DNA of 64,000 bases from positions 1,178,001 to 1,242,000 of the forward strand of contig OZ223306.1 of the NCBI GenBank assembly GCA_965140735.1, read 5' to 3'. The notes beneath the pieces are model-generated. The model was not told the origin of the DNA, did no database searches, and saw only the letters and a list, made by a program, of their open reading frames with translations. The stretch is from Fusibacter_A sp965140735. GTDB taxonomy: Bacteria; Bacillota; Clostridia; Peptostreptococcales; Acidaminobacteraceae. Below, in pieces: positions 33,450 to 42,962 of this stretch (its first letter is position 1; the number at the start of each line of letters is the position of its first letter). The position numbers and the translations under genes were made by a program.

Positions 33450-36400
33450 TTAGATTAAATTGAACACTTTCAACATTTCTCTTATCAAAACCGTCACTTC
33501 TGATCGCTTAATATTTTCTTTGGCTCTAATCATTTGGTTATTTCCTTTGACTATTCCCAGTTTTGTACAAGTGGCAACAGACTGAGCTGACCAATTGGAC
33601 ACATTTTCACGATCCATAAATTTTGACAATATTAAATCTATTTCTTGGTCATCTAAACCTTCACTCTGATTTTTATCAACGATTTTCACTGCTGCTGCAA
33701 CAATTGAAATGGCCTCTTCTCTTGTGATTTTTTGATTTGGTCTAAAAGTACCGTCTTCATAGCCCTTTATAATGCCATATTGATTCGCCGTACTCACATA
33801 CCCTGAAAACCATTGATCATTATTTACATCTGAGAACTCATTCCGATAAACACGCTCTTTCAATCCCAAACCTTTCACTAGAATTGTTACCGCTTCTGCT
33901 CTAGTAATTGCTCTGTCAGGCTCAAAATTGGTATCTGTGACACCAGCAACAATCATCCTTGAAGACATTTCGTCGATTGCCTTACGCGCCCAATGCCCTT
34001 TAATATCTTCAAAAGTTTTTTCTTTATAGATTAGAGTGTAGTTACTGTTGGTTAAACTATTAATTATAGCATAGTAAATACCATCGATCATCTCCACTTT
34101 TGTTGGTACATGGTGAATATTACCGTCTTCATCATAGGCAACAGCGGTCGTTACTTTAGTCGGATCAATTTGTGCAGGAATTGCAATGCGCCTTTCAACA
34201 TAAGCATTAAAATTCTCCACTTTAACAGTTCTGCCTTCGTATTCACAATTTACTTCAAAACTAATCGGTGGCATTACAACCGTATAATTGCCCTCATCAG
34301 CAGCATTCTCCATAAATTGAGTCTCAATTTCAGTTGGCTTTGAAATTTCAACAGTGACGCTGATATCAGATAATCTAATATTTTCGCCTAATTGATTAGA
34401 AATTGTATTAATATCAATTTGTCGTGCAGGAAGCGTGTAGGAAGCACTTTCTGTTTCCAATTTCAAGATAGTTTCTTTTGCTTCCATATCATTAATCATC
34501 TGTCCGGTCATTTTTCCAACCGAAATCTGCGAGTCTCCTTTGATTGGAATTGTTATCACCGCTTCATTGCCTTCACTTTCTAACTTTTGTAAGATTATGT
34601 CAGGATTAATCAAAACTGTTTTTACGGTTTTGCCCTCTTCAATCGTTAGAACCGCTTCTCCCACTTTTTCATTTTGACCATTTACAAGTATACTTGCGTC
34701 TTCAGTTTTTGGAGTAGAAGCAGGCGGTGTCGATCCACCATTTGGTGGTGTATTATTATTGCCTGTTTCCGAATTTGGATCTTTAGTCTCTTCTTTATCT
34801 TCTTTATCTTTCTGCCACTTAGCATAGAGCAAAGCATCGCTTGTCCCCATCATAAACGTTGATCCTGGTGCAAAGTTGGTTCCACTTCCATCTGAAGCCG
34901 TATTCCAAGTTACAAAGGAATACCCTGCCTTAACCATACTACCCGTGGTATTTAAAACAGTTACAGTATCACCGGGCTGATATGATTTAGAATCTACTGG
35001 TACAATGCCAGAAGTATTTCCATTACCTATATAAGTAACCGTATAAGTTGCATTTAATTTCCATTGTGCATAAAGCGTCACGTTATCAGAACCCATTATA
35101 AATGTTGAACCTGGTGTATATCTCGTACCACTTCCATTAGCTGATGTATTCCAGCTTGTAAAAGTATATCCTGCTTTTACCATACTTCCTGTCGTACTAG
35201 ATACAGTTACGGAATCTCCCATATGATAAGCCGTACTATCAACAGGCACAGAACCACTCGTGCTACCATTGCCATTATAAGTGACCGTATAAGTTGGAGC
35301 TGCTGTCCATTTCGCATAGAGGGTCACATGACTTGAACCCATTGCAAAAGTTGCTGATGGCGCATAATCTGTACCGCTACCATCTGATGCTGTATTCCAA
35401 CCTACAAATGTATAGTGTGTTTTCACAAGTGAGCCTGTATTGCCAAGTACAGTCACAGTTGCACCTTCTAAGTACGCACTGCTATCTGTTGGCACAGTAC
35501 CACTTGTAGAACCATTGCCATTATAAGTAATCGTATAAGTTGGATCTGCTGTCCATTTTGCATAGAGGGTCACATGACTTGAACCCATTGCAAAAGTTGC
35601 TGATGGCACATAGTCTGTACCGCTACCATCTGACGCCGTATTCCAACCTACAAATGTATAATGTGTTCTCACGAGTGAGCCTGTATTGCCAAGTACAGTT
35701 ACAGTTGCACCTTCTAAGTACGCACTGCTATCTGTTGGCACAGTACCACTTGTGGAGCCATTTGCATCGTAAGTGACACTTTGTGTCCATTTTGCATAGA
35801 GCGTTACATTGCCTCCACCCATTGCGAAGGTTGCTGATGGCGCATAGTCTGTACCGCTACCATCTGACGCTGTATTCCAGCCTGCAAATGTACTGTTGGC
35901 TTTAACAAGTGTGCCTGTATTCCCTAAGACAGTTACGCTGTCTCCATTATAGTATGAAGCGCCATCTGTTGGCACGCTACCACTTGTATTCCCATTGCCA
36001 TTATAAGCAATCGTATAAGTTGGAGCTACTGTCCATTTCGCATAGAGAGTCACATGACTTGAACCCATTGCAAAAGTTGCTGATGGCACATAATCTGTTC
36101 CATTGCCGTCAGAGGCTGTATTCCAACCTACAAATGTATAATGTGTTTTCACAAGTGAGCCTGTATTGCCAAGTACAGTCACAGTTGCACCTTCTAAGTA
36201 GGCACTGCTATCTGTTGGCACAATACCGCCCGTTGAGCCATTGCCATCGTAAGTGACACTTTGTGTCCACTTAGCATAAAGCGTTACATTGCTTGTTCCC
36301 ATTGTAAAGGTTGCTGATGGCGCATAGTCTGTACCGCTACCATCTGACGCTGTGTTCCAGCCTGCAAATGTACTGTTGGTTTTAACAAGTGTACCCGTGT

Positions 36401-39400
36401 TACCAAGTACAGTCACAGTTGCACCTTCTAAGTACGCACTGCTATCTGTTGGCACAATACCACTTGTGGAACCATTCGCATCGTAAGTAACACTTTGCGT
36501 CCATTTTGCATAAAGCGTTACATTGCCTCCACCCATTGCGAAGGTTGCTGATGGCGCATAGTCTGTACCGCTACCATCTGACGCTGTGTTCCAGCCTGCA
36601 AATGTACTGTTGGTTTTTTCAAGTGAGCCTGTATTCCCTAAGACAATTACACTGTCTCCATTATAGTATGAAGCGCTATCTGTTGGCACACTACCACTTG
36701 TGGAACCATTGCCATTATAAGTAATCGTATAAGTTGGATCTGCTGTCCATTTCGCATAGAGGGTCACATGACTTGAACCCATTGCAAAAGTTGCTGATGG
36801 CACATAATCTGTTCCATTGCCGTCAGAGGCTGTATTCCAACCTACAAATGTATAATGTGTTTTCACAAGTGAGCCTGTATTGCCAAGTACAGTCACAGTT
36901 GCACCTTCTAAGTACGCACTGCTATCTGTTGGCACAATACCGCCTGTTGAGCCATTTGCATCGTAAGTAACACTTTGTGTCCATTTCGCATAGAGCGTTA
37001 CATTGCTTGTTCCCATTTCGAAGGTTGCTGATGTCGCATAGTCTGTACCGCTACCATCTGACGCTGTGTTCCAGCCTGCAAATGTACTGTTGGTTTTTTC
37101 AAGTGTGCCTGTATTCCCTAAGACAATTACACTGTCTCCATTATAGTATGAAGCGCCATCTGTTGGCACACTACCACTTGTGGAACCATTGCCATTATAA
37201 GTAATCGTATAAGTTGGATCTGCTGTCCATTTTGCATAGAGGGTCACATGACTTGAACCCATTGCAAAAGTTGCTGATGGCACATAATCTGTTCCATTGC
37301 CGTCAGAGGCTGTATTCCAACCTACAAATGTATAGTGTGGTTTCACAAGTGAGCCTGTATTGCCAAGTACAGTCACAGTTGCACCTTCTAAGTACGCACT
37401 GCTATCTGTTGGCACAATACCGCCCGTTGAGCCATTGCCATCGTAAGTAACACTTTGCGTCCATTTTGCATAGAGCGTTACATGACTTGAACCCATTGTA
37501 AAGGTTGATGATGACGCATAGTCTGTACCGCTACCATCTGACGCTGTGTTCCAGCCTGCAAATGTACTGTTGGTTTTTACAAGTGTACCCGTGTTACCAA
37601 GCACAGTTACGGTTGCACCTTCTAGATACGCACTGCCATCTGTTGGCACAATACCACTTGTGGCACCATTCGCATCGTAAGTAACGCTTTGCGTCCACTT
37701 CGCATAAAGGGTTACATTGCCTCCACCCATTGCAAAAGTTGATGATGGCGCATAGTCTGTACCGCTACCATCCGACGCTGTGTTCCAACCTGCAAATGTA
37801 CTGTTGGTTTTTTCAAGTGAGCCTGTATTCCCTAAGACAATTACACTGTCTCCATTATAGTATGAAGCGCTATCTGTTGGCACACTACCACTTGTAGAAC
37901 CATTGCCATTATAAGTAATCGTATAAGTTGGATCTGCTGTCCATTTTGCATAGAGGATCACATGACTTGAACCCATTGCAAAAGTTGCTGATGGCACATA
38001 ATCTGTTCCATTGCCATCAGAGGCTGTATTCCAACCTACAAATGTATAATGTGTTTTCACGAGTGAGCCTGTATTGCCAAGTACAGTCACAGTTGCACCT
38101 TCTAAGTACGCACTGCTATCTGTTGGCACAATACCGCCTGTTGAGCCATTTGCATCGTAAGTAACACTTTGTGTCCATTTCGCATAGAGCGTTACATTGC
38201 TTGTTCCCATTTCGAAGGTTGCTGATGTCGCATAGTCTGTACCGCTACCATCTGACGCTGTGTTCCAGCCTGCAAATGTACTGTTGGTTTTTTCAAGTGA
38301 GCCTGTATTCCCTAAGACAATTACACTGTCTCCATTATAGTATGAAGCGCCATCTGTTGGCACACTACCACTTGTGGAACCATTGCCATTATAAGTAATC
38401 GTATAAGTTGGATCTGCTGTCCATTTCGCATAGAGGGTCACATGACTTGAACCCATTGCAAAAGTTGCTGATGGCACATAATCTGTTCCATTGCCGTCAG
38501 AGGCTGTATTCCAACCTACAAATGTATAGTGTGGTTTCACAAGTGAGCCTGTATTGCCAAGTACAGTCACAGTTGCACCTTCTAAGTACGCACTGCTATC
38601 TGTTGGCACAATACCGCCCGTTGAGCCATTGCCATCGTAAGTAACACTTTGCGTCCATTTTGCATAGAGCGTTACATGACTTGAACCCATTGTAAAGGTT
38701 GCTGATGGCGCATAGTCTGTACCGCTACCATCTGACGCTGTGTTCCAACCTGCAAATGTACTGTTGGTTTTTGCAAGTGAGCCTGTATTGCCAAGTACAG
38801 TCACAGTTGCACCTTCTAAGTACGCACTACCATCCGTTGGCACAATGCCACTTGTAGAACCATTTGCATCATAAGTAACACTTTGTGTCCACTTCGCATA
38901 GAGCGTTACATTGCCTCCACCCATTGCAAAAGTTGCTGATGGCGCATAGTCTGTACCGCTACCATCTGACGCTGTGTTCCAACCTGCAAATGTACTGTTG
39001 GTTTTAACAAGTGTGCCTATATTCCCTAAGACAGTTACACTGTCTCCATTATAGTATGAAGCGCTATCTGTTGGCACAGTACCACTTGTAGAACCATTGC
39101 CATTATAAGTAATCGTATAAGTTGGATCTGCTGTCCATTTTGCATAGAGGATCACATGACTTGAACCCATTGCAAAAGTTGCTGATGGCACATAGTCTGT
39201 ACCGCTACCATCTGACGCCGTATTCCAACCTACAAATGTATAATGTGTTTTCACGAGTGAGCCTGTATTGCCAAGTACAGTCACAGTTGCACCTTCTAAG
39301 TACGCACTGCTATCTGTTGGCACAATACCGCCTGTTGAGCCATTTGCATCGTAAGTAACCTTTTGTGTCCATTTCGCATAGAGCGTTACATTGCTTGTTC

Positions 39401-42290
39401 CCATTTCGAAGGTTGCTGATGTCGCATAGTCTGTACCGCTACCATCTGACGCTGTGTTCCAACCTGCAAATGTACTGTTGGTTTTAACAAGTGTGCCTAT
39501 ATTCCCTAAGACAGTTACACTGTCTCCATTATAGTATGAAGCGCTATCTGTTGGCACAGTACCACTTGTAGAACCATTGCCATTATAAGTAATCGTATAA
39601 GTTGGATCTGCTGTCCATTTCGCATAGAGGGTCACATGACTTGAACCCATTGCAAAAGTTGCTGATGGCACATAATCTGTTCCATTGCCGTCAGATGCTG
39701 TATTCCAACCTACAAATGTATAGTGTGTTTTCACAAGTGAGCCTGTATTGCCAAGTACAGTCACAGTTGCACCTTCTAAGTAGGCACTGCTATCTGTTGG
39801 CACAATACCGCCCGTTGAGCCATTTGCATCGTAAGTAACCTTTTGTGTCCATTTTGCATAAAGCGTTACATTGCTTGTTCCCATTGTAAAGGTTGCTGAT
39901 GGCGCATAGTCTGTACCGCTACCATCTGACGCTGTGTTCCAGCCTGCAAATGTACTGTTGGTTTTAACAAGTGAGCCTGTATTGCCAAGTACAGTCACAG
40001 TTGCACCTTCTAAGTACGCACTGCTATCTGTTGGCACAATACCACTTGTGGAACCATTCGCATCATAAGTAACACTTTGCGTCCATTTTGCATAAAGCGT
40101 TACATTGCCTCCACCCATTGCGAAGGTTGCTGATGGCGCATAGTCTGTACCGCTACCATCTGACGCTGTGTTCCAGCCTGCAAATGTACTGTTGGTTTTA
40201 ACAAGTGTGTCTATATTCCCTAATACAGTTACACTGTCTCCATTATAGTATAAAGCGCTATCTGTTGGCACAGTACCACTTGTAGAACCATTGCCATTAT
40301 AAGTAATCGTATAAGTTGGATCTGCTGTCCATTTCGCATAGAGGGTCACATGACTTGAACCCATTGCAAAAGTTGCTGATGGCGCATAATCTGTTCCATT
40401 GCCGTCAGATGCTGTATTCCAACCTACAAATGTATAGTGTGTTTTCACAAGTGAGCCTGTATTGCCAAGCACAGTTACAGTTGCACCTTCTAAGTACGCA
40501 CTGTCATCTGTTGGCACAATACCGCCCGTTGAGCCATTGCCATCGTAAGTGACACTTTGTGTCCATTTCGCATAGAGCGTTACATTGCTTGTTCCCATTT
40601 CGAAGGTTGCTGATGGCGCATAGTCTGTACCGCTACCATCTGACGCTGTGTTCCAGCCTGCAAATGTACTATTTGTTTTAACAAGTGAGCCTGTATTGCC
40701 AAGCACGGTCACAGTTGCACCTTCTAAGTACGCACTACCATCCGTTGGCACAATGCCACTTGTGGAACCATTCGCATCATAAGTAACACTTTGTGTCCAT
40801 TTTGCATAAAGCGTTACATTGCCTCCACCCATTGCAAAAGTTGATGATGGCGCATAGTCTGTACCGCTACCATCTGACGCTGTGTTCCAGCCTGCAAATG
40901 TACTGTTGGTTTTAACAAGTGTGTCTATATTCCCTAATACAGTTACACTGTCTCCATTATAGTATGAAGCACTATCTGTTGGCACAGTACCACTTGTATT
41001 CCCATTGCCATTATAGGTAATCGTATAAGTTGGATCTGCTGTCCATTTCGCATAGAGGGTCACATGACTTGAACCCATTGCAAAAGTTGCTGATGGCGCA
41101 TAATCTGTTCCATTGCCGTCAGATGCTGTATTCCAACCTACAAATGTATAGTGTGGTTTCACAAGTAAGCCCGTATTGCCAAGTACAGTTACAGTTGCAC
41201 CTTCTAAGTACGCACTGTCATCTGTTGGCACAATACCGCCCGTTGAGCCATTGCCATCGTAAGTAACACTTTGCGTCCACTTAGCATAAAGGATTACGTT
41301 ACTTGAACCCATTGCAAAGGTTGCTGATGTCGCATAGTCTGTACCGCTACCATCTGACGCTGTGTTCCAGCCTGCAAATGTACTATTGGTTTTAACAAGT
41401 GAGCCTGTATTGCCAAGCACGGTCACAGTTGCACCTTCTAAGTACGCACTATCATCTGTTGGCACAGAACCACTTGTGGAGCCATTTGCATCGTAAGTGA
41501 CACTTTGTGTCCATTTTGCATAGAGCGTTACATTGCTTGAACCCATTGCAAAGGTTGCTGATGACGCATAGTCTGTACCGCTACCATCTGACGCTGTGTT
41601 CCAGCCTGCAAATGTACTATTGGTTTTAACAAGTGTACCTGTATTGCCAAGCACAGTCACAGTTGCACCTTCTAAGTACGCACTATCATCTGTTGGCACA
41701 GAACCACTCGTGCTACCATTACCGTTATAAGTAATTGTATATACAGGATCAGAAAAGTCTAAGTCATCTATCTCAACATAAAGATCATCTCCAGATATTC
41801 TAACTTCATCTATATTTCCCCAATCTGAATTTTCCGAAACATCAAATACAGAATAATGAGGCTCCTCTTTTGTCACTACAGTAAGTGGTTTACTAACAAC
41901 TTCAGCATGATCTCTATAACCGCTTATTGTCACCGAAGGGTCTCCATATCGAACTCCTATAACAAAACTATTCAATTTAAATTCAGACCCATCTTCTGTC
42001 TTAAAAATAATTTCTCTACTAGTTCCCACATCCGTTGAATCGTACTGAAGTGCATGATCTGAAGAAGACGCTATATCTCCCCTATCACGAATCAAAATAT
42101 TTGCGCCACCAGAATCATCACTTATGTACCGTATTCCGTTAAGGAGATAACTTTGAGTACCGGTATCCCCAACCGGTGCACCATCAAAATTTTCATCTGC
42201 TACCACAGCATATGTATTTCCACTAGTCATTAAAATCAGTACGAAACTCAAAATTAATGCTTTTCCTAAATTACCTTTTTTTAATCGCAT
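33450..42290 (-). CDS. Giant SLH-anchored surface protein with 29 InlB/Flg_new repeats
   Basis: A secreted protein of about 2,946 residues. Domain order: signal peptide (LILSFVLILMTSGNTYA); a unique N-terminal beta domain of about 150 residues (NFDGAPVGDTGTQ); 29 tandem repeats of 78-80 residues with the Flg_new/InlB B-repeat pattern (FAGWNTASDGSGTDY, LYAKW); a Lys/Glu/Asp/Pro linker; a beta domain; and three C-terminal SLH domains (FEDIKGHWARKAI, FSDVNNDQWFSGY, FMDRENVSNWSAQ) with the ITRAE, ITREE and IKRSE motifs that bind secondary cell-wall polymer. ATG 42290 is used; AGGAGAGGG precedes it. The likely role is a long surface adhesin or stalk; the target is unknown. Confidence 0.92.
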   Translation of the reverse strand: MRLKKGNLGKALILSFVLILMTSGNTYAVVADENFDGAPVGDTGTQSYLLNGIRYISDDSGGANILIRDRGDIASSSDHALQYDSTDVGTSREIIFKTEDGSEFKLNSFVIGVRYGDPSVTISGYRDHAEVVSKPLTVVTKEEPHYSVFDVSENSDWGNIDEVRISGDDLYVEIDDLDFSDPVYTITYNGNGSTSGSVPTDDSAYLEGATVTVLGNTGTLVKTNSTFAGWNTASDGSGTDYASSATFAMGSSNVTLYAKWTQSVTYDANGSTSGSVPTDDSAYLEGATVTVLGNTGSLVKTNSTFAGWNTASDGSGTDYATSATFAMGSSNVILYAKWTQSVTYDGNGSTGGIVPTDDSAYLEGATVTVLGNTGLLVKPHYTFVGWNTASDGNGTDYAPSATFAMGSSHVTLYAKWTADPTYTITYNGNGNTSGTVPTDSASYYNGDSVTVLGNIDTLVKTNSTFAGWNTASDGSGTDYAPSSTFAMGGGNVTLYAKWTQSVTYDANGSTSGIVPTDGSAYLEGATVTVLGNTGSLVKTNSTFAGWNTASDGSGTDYAPSATFEMGTSNVTLYAKWTQSVTYDGNGSTGGIVPTDDSAYLEGATVTVLGNTGSLVKTHYTFVGWNTASDGNGTDYAPSATFAMGSSHVTLYAKWTADPTYTITYNGNGSTSGTVPTDSALYYNGDSVTVLGNIDTLVKTNSTFAGWNTASDGSGTDYAPSATFAMGGGNVTLYAKWTQSVTYDANGSTSGIVPTDSSAYLEGATVTVLGNTGSLVKTNSTFAGWNTASDGSGTDYAPSATFTMGTSNVTLYAKWTQKVTYDANGSTGGIVPTDSSAYLEGATVTVLGNTGSLVKTHYTFVGWNTASDGNGTDYVPSATFAMGSSHVTLYAKWTADPTYTITYNGNGSTSGTVPTDSASYYNGDSVTVLGNIGTLVKTNSTFAGWNTASDGSGTDYATSATFEMGTSNVTLYAKWTQKVTYDANGSTGGIVPTDSSAYLEGATVTVLGNTGSLVKTHYTFVGWNTASDGSGTDYVPSATFAMGSSHVILYAKWTADPTYTITYNGNGSTSGTVPTDSASYYNGDSVTVLGNIGTLVKTNSTFAGWNTASDGSGTDYAPSATFAMGGGNVTLYAKWTQSVTYDANGSTSGIVPTDGSAYLEGATVTVLGNTGSLAKTNSTFAGWNTASDGSGTDYAPSATFTMGSSHVTLYAKWTQSVTYDGNGSTGGIVPTDSSAYLEGATVTVLGNTGSLVKPHYTFVGWNTASDGNGTDYVPSATFAMGSSHVTLYAKWTADPTYTITYNGNGSTSGSVPTDGASYYNGDSVIVLGNTGSLEKTNSTFAGWNTASDGSGTDYATSATFEMGTSNVTLYAKWTQSVTYDANGSTGGIVPTDSSAYLEGATVTVLGNTGSLVKTHYTFVGWNTASDGNGTDYVPSATFAMGSSHVILYAKWTADPTYTITYNGNGSTSGSVPTDSASYYNGDSVIVLGNTGSLEKTNSTFAGWNTASDGSGTDYAPSSTFAMGGGNVTLYAKWTQSVTYDANGATSGIVPTDGSAYLEGATVTVLGNTGTLVKTNSTFAGWNTASDGSGTDYASSSTFTMGSSHVTLYAKWTQSVTYDGNGSTGGIVPTDSSAYLEGATVTVLGNTGSLVKPHYTFVGWNTASDGNGTDYVPSATFAMGSSHVTLYAKWTADPTYTITYNGNGSTSGSVPTDGASYYNGDSVIVLGNTGTLEKTNSTFAGWNTASDGSGTDYATSATFEMGTSNVTLYAKWTQSVTYDANGSTGGIVPTDSSAYLEGATVTVLGNTGSLVKTHYTFVGWNTASDGNGTDYVPSATFAMGSSHVTLYAKWTADPTYTITYNGNGSTSGSVPTDSASYYNGDSVIVLGNTGSLEKTNSTFAGWNTASDGSGTDYAPSATFAMGGGNVTLYAKWTQSVTYDANGSTSGIVPTDSSAYLEGATVTVLGNTGTLVKTNSTFAGWNTASDGSGTDYAPSATFTMGTSNVTLYAKWTQSVTYDGNGSTGGIVPTDSSAYLEGATVTVLGNTGSLVKTHYTFVGWNTASDGNGTDYVPSATFAMGSSHVTLYAKWTVAPTYTIAYNGNGNTSGSVPTDGASYYNGDSVTVLGNTGTLVKANSTFAGWNTASDGSGTDYAPSATFAMGGGNVTLYAKWTQSVTYDANGSTSGTVPTDSSAYLEGATVTVLGNTGSLVRTHYTFVGWNTASDGSGTDYVPSATFAMGSSHVTLYAKWTADPTYTITYNGNGSTSGTVPTDSSAYLEGATVTVLGNTGSLVKTHYTFVGWNTASDGSGTDYAPSATFAMGSSHVTLYAKWTAAPTYTVTYNGNGSTSGSVPVDSTAYHMGDSVTVSSTTGSMVKAGYTFTSWNTSANGSGTRYTPGSTFIMGSDNVTLYAQWKLNATYTVTYIGNGNTSGIVPVDSKSYQPGDTVTVLNTTGSMVKAGYSFVTWNTASDGSGTNFAPGSTFMMGTSDALLYAKWQKDKEDKEETKDPNSETGNNNTPPNGGSTPPASTPKTEDASILVNGQNEKVGEAVLTIEEGKTVKTVLINPDIILQKLESEGNEAVITIPIKGDSQISVGKMTGQMINDMEAKETILKLETESASYTLPARQIDINTISNQLGENIRLSDISVTVEISKPTEIETQFMENAADEGNYTVVMPPISFEVNCEYEGRTVKVENFNAYVERRIAIPAQIDPTKVTTAVAYDEDGNIHHVPTKVEMIDGIYYAIINSLTNSNYTLIYKEKTFEDIKGHWARKAIDEMSSRMIVAGVTDTNFEPDRAITRAEAVTILVKGLGLKERVYRNEFSDVNNDQWFSGYVSTANQYGIIKGYEDGTFRPNQKITREEAISIVAAAVKIVDKNQSEGLDDQEIDLILSKFMDRENVSNWSAQSVATCTKLGIVKGNNQMIRAKENIKRSEVTVLIREMLKVFNLI
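34815..41741 (-). repeat. 6.9-kb tandem repeat array, 29 units in hierarchical order
   Basis: The DNA encoding the 29 Flg_new-type units. Three unit types recur: A (about 240 bp, TYTITYNGNG...YYNGDS), B (234 bp, VTYDANG...KTNSTFAGW) and C (240 bp, VTYDGNG or VTYDANG...HYTFVGW). The order after the first three units is ABC, ABC, AC, ABC, AC, ABC, AC, ABC, AC, then three diverged end units. ABC is 714 bp and AC is 480 bp, giving a 1,194-bp superunit. Copies are nearly identical in DNA sequence, so unequal crossing-over is likely and unit number may vary. Short-read assemblies may collapse it. Confidence 0.9.
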
Positions 42291-42339
42291 CTTACACCCT
42301 CTCCTTGCTCTAACCACTCACAAATTTTTATCAACGCCG

Positions 42340-42420
42340 TTATCCTTCACTTGGTGGATACCCATCCATTGCTATAATAATATAATCCGTCACAAGAATT
42401 GATTGGTTTTTAAAACGATA
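42340..42420 (-). pseudogene. C-terminal remnant of a fourth tail-collar protein gene
   Basis: In one minus-strand frame 26 codons encode a peptide ending TDYIIIAMDGYPPSEG, then TAA. The three intact tail-collar proteins end VNYIIAIDGEYPP, INYIIAYEGAYPP and LNFIIACKGEFPQ, so this is the same C-terminus, also starting with an RFKNQSIL segment where they have R-Q/S-L. Within 9 bases upstream a stop codon (42427-42429) closes the frame, and no collar domain is found further up. It is therefore a decayed fourth copy, lying just ahead of the giant gene. Confidence 0.8.
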
Positions 42421-42682
42421 TAAATTTTATACTTTTTCCACATTATGAACTATTTCTATTTGTTCCTTATTTACATACCGCCAATACCGTCAGAACAAAA
42501 TAAACACTTGAAAATCCTAGGCTCTACTCAGATTATAATTAAGCCCATCGCTAACTATAGATATGTTATCTTTTTTAAATTAAGCAAACTTTAACAATTA
42601 AAAATATAAATACTTCTCCAGTACTATAATTGCATCACGAACCCCTTACCCATTTTTTCAAAAAATAAACTGTCAAAACAAC

Positions 42683-42715
42683 ATTTTAGTGAATAAGTCT
42701 CGTTTTCACTAAAAT
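42683..42715. repeat. 11-bp perfect inverted repeat
   Basis: ATTTTAGTGAA at 42683-42693 and TTCACTAAAAT at 42705-42715 with an 11-base spacer. No full T-tract follows on either strand; it may be an operator or an mRNA leader hairpin for the giant gene. Confidence 0.55.
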
Positions 42716-42787
42716 AACTATGACTTTTCTGTAACCTGTAAAATATTAGTGTATTTTTTTCAGTATATCCTACTTATTTTTCTATGT

Positions 42788-42808
42788 ATACCACCCACTG
42801 GGTGATAT
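42788..42808. promoter_or_regulatory. 21-bp palindrome centred on CACCCACTGGGTG
   Basis: ATACCACCCA-C-TGGGTGATAT matches itself in nine of ten paired positions. It is G+C-rich in an otherwise AT-rich spacer and lies about 500 bases ahead of the giant gene and 60 bases beyond the ileS terminator. A transcription-factor site is the likeliest reading. Confidence 0.45.
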
Positions 42809-42865
42809 TTGGTCCTATTTTATAGATTTACTCAATATTGTTCTAAAATTTAATCCTCAATTTTA

Positions 42866-42912
42866 AATAAAAAACTGCTTCCAATCCATTCCTTAAAATG
42901 AATTAAAAGCAG
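42866..42912 (-). terminator. Rho-independent terminator of ileS
   Basis: On the minus strand CTGCTTTTAATTCATT pairs over 16 positions (with G-T pairs) with AATGGATTGGAAGCAG and is followed by TTTTTTATTT. Confidence 0.85.
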
Positions 42913-42962
42913 CTTTATTGTCTAACAATTTTATTACGCTATAACATTATAGCTCAATATCC

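Larger units (their letters stand above)
42291..42962. other. 672-bp region without an intact gene, upstream of the giant gene
   Basis: AT-rich spacer between ileS and the giant gene. It holds the ileS terminator (42866-42912), two inverted repeats (42683-42715 and 42788-42808), a tail-collar gene remnant (42340-42420) and presumably the giant-gene promoter. No convincing -35/-10 pair was found for the giant gene on the minus strand, and no c-di-GMP riboswitch motif was recognised. Confidence 0.6.

Noticed and set aside
35294..41266. Series of about 60-115-residue plus-strand frames at regular steps across the giant gene
   Set aside because: They are antisense shadows of the repeat array: same spacing as the A/B/C units, rich in Leu/His/Ser from the complement of the repeat codons, and without ribosome-binding sites.
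34815..41741. CRISPR array
   Set aside because: The repeats are long, in frame, contiguous and coding; there are no short repeats separated by unique spacers.
42421..42862. Possible c-di-GMP riboswitch ahead of the giant surface gene
   Set aside because: Neither GEMM-I nor GEMM-II conserved loops were recognised on the minus strand; only inverted repeats were seen.
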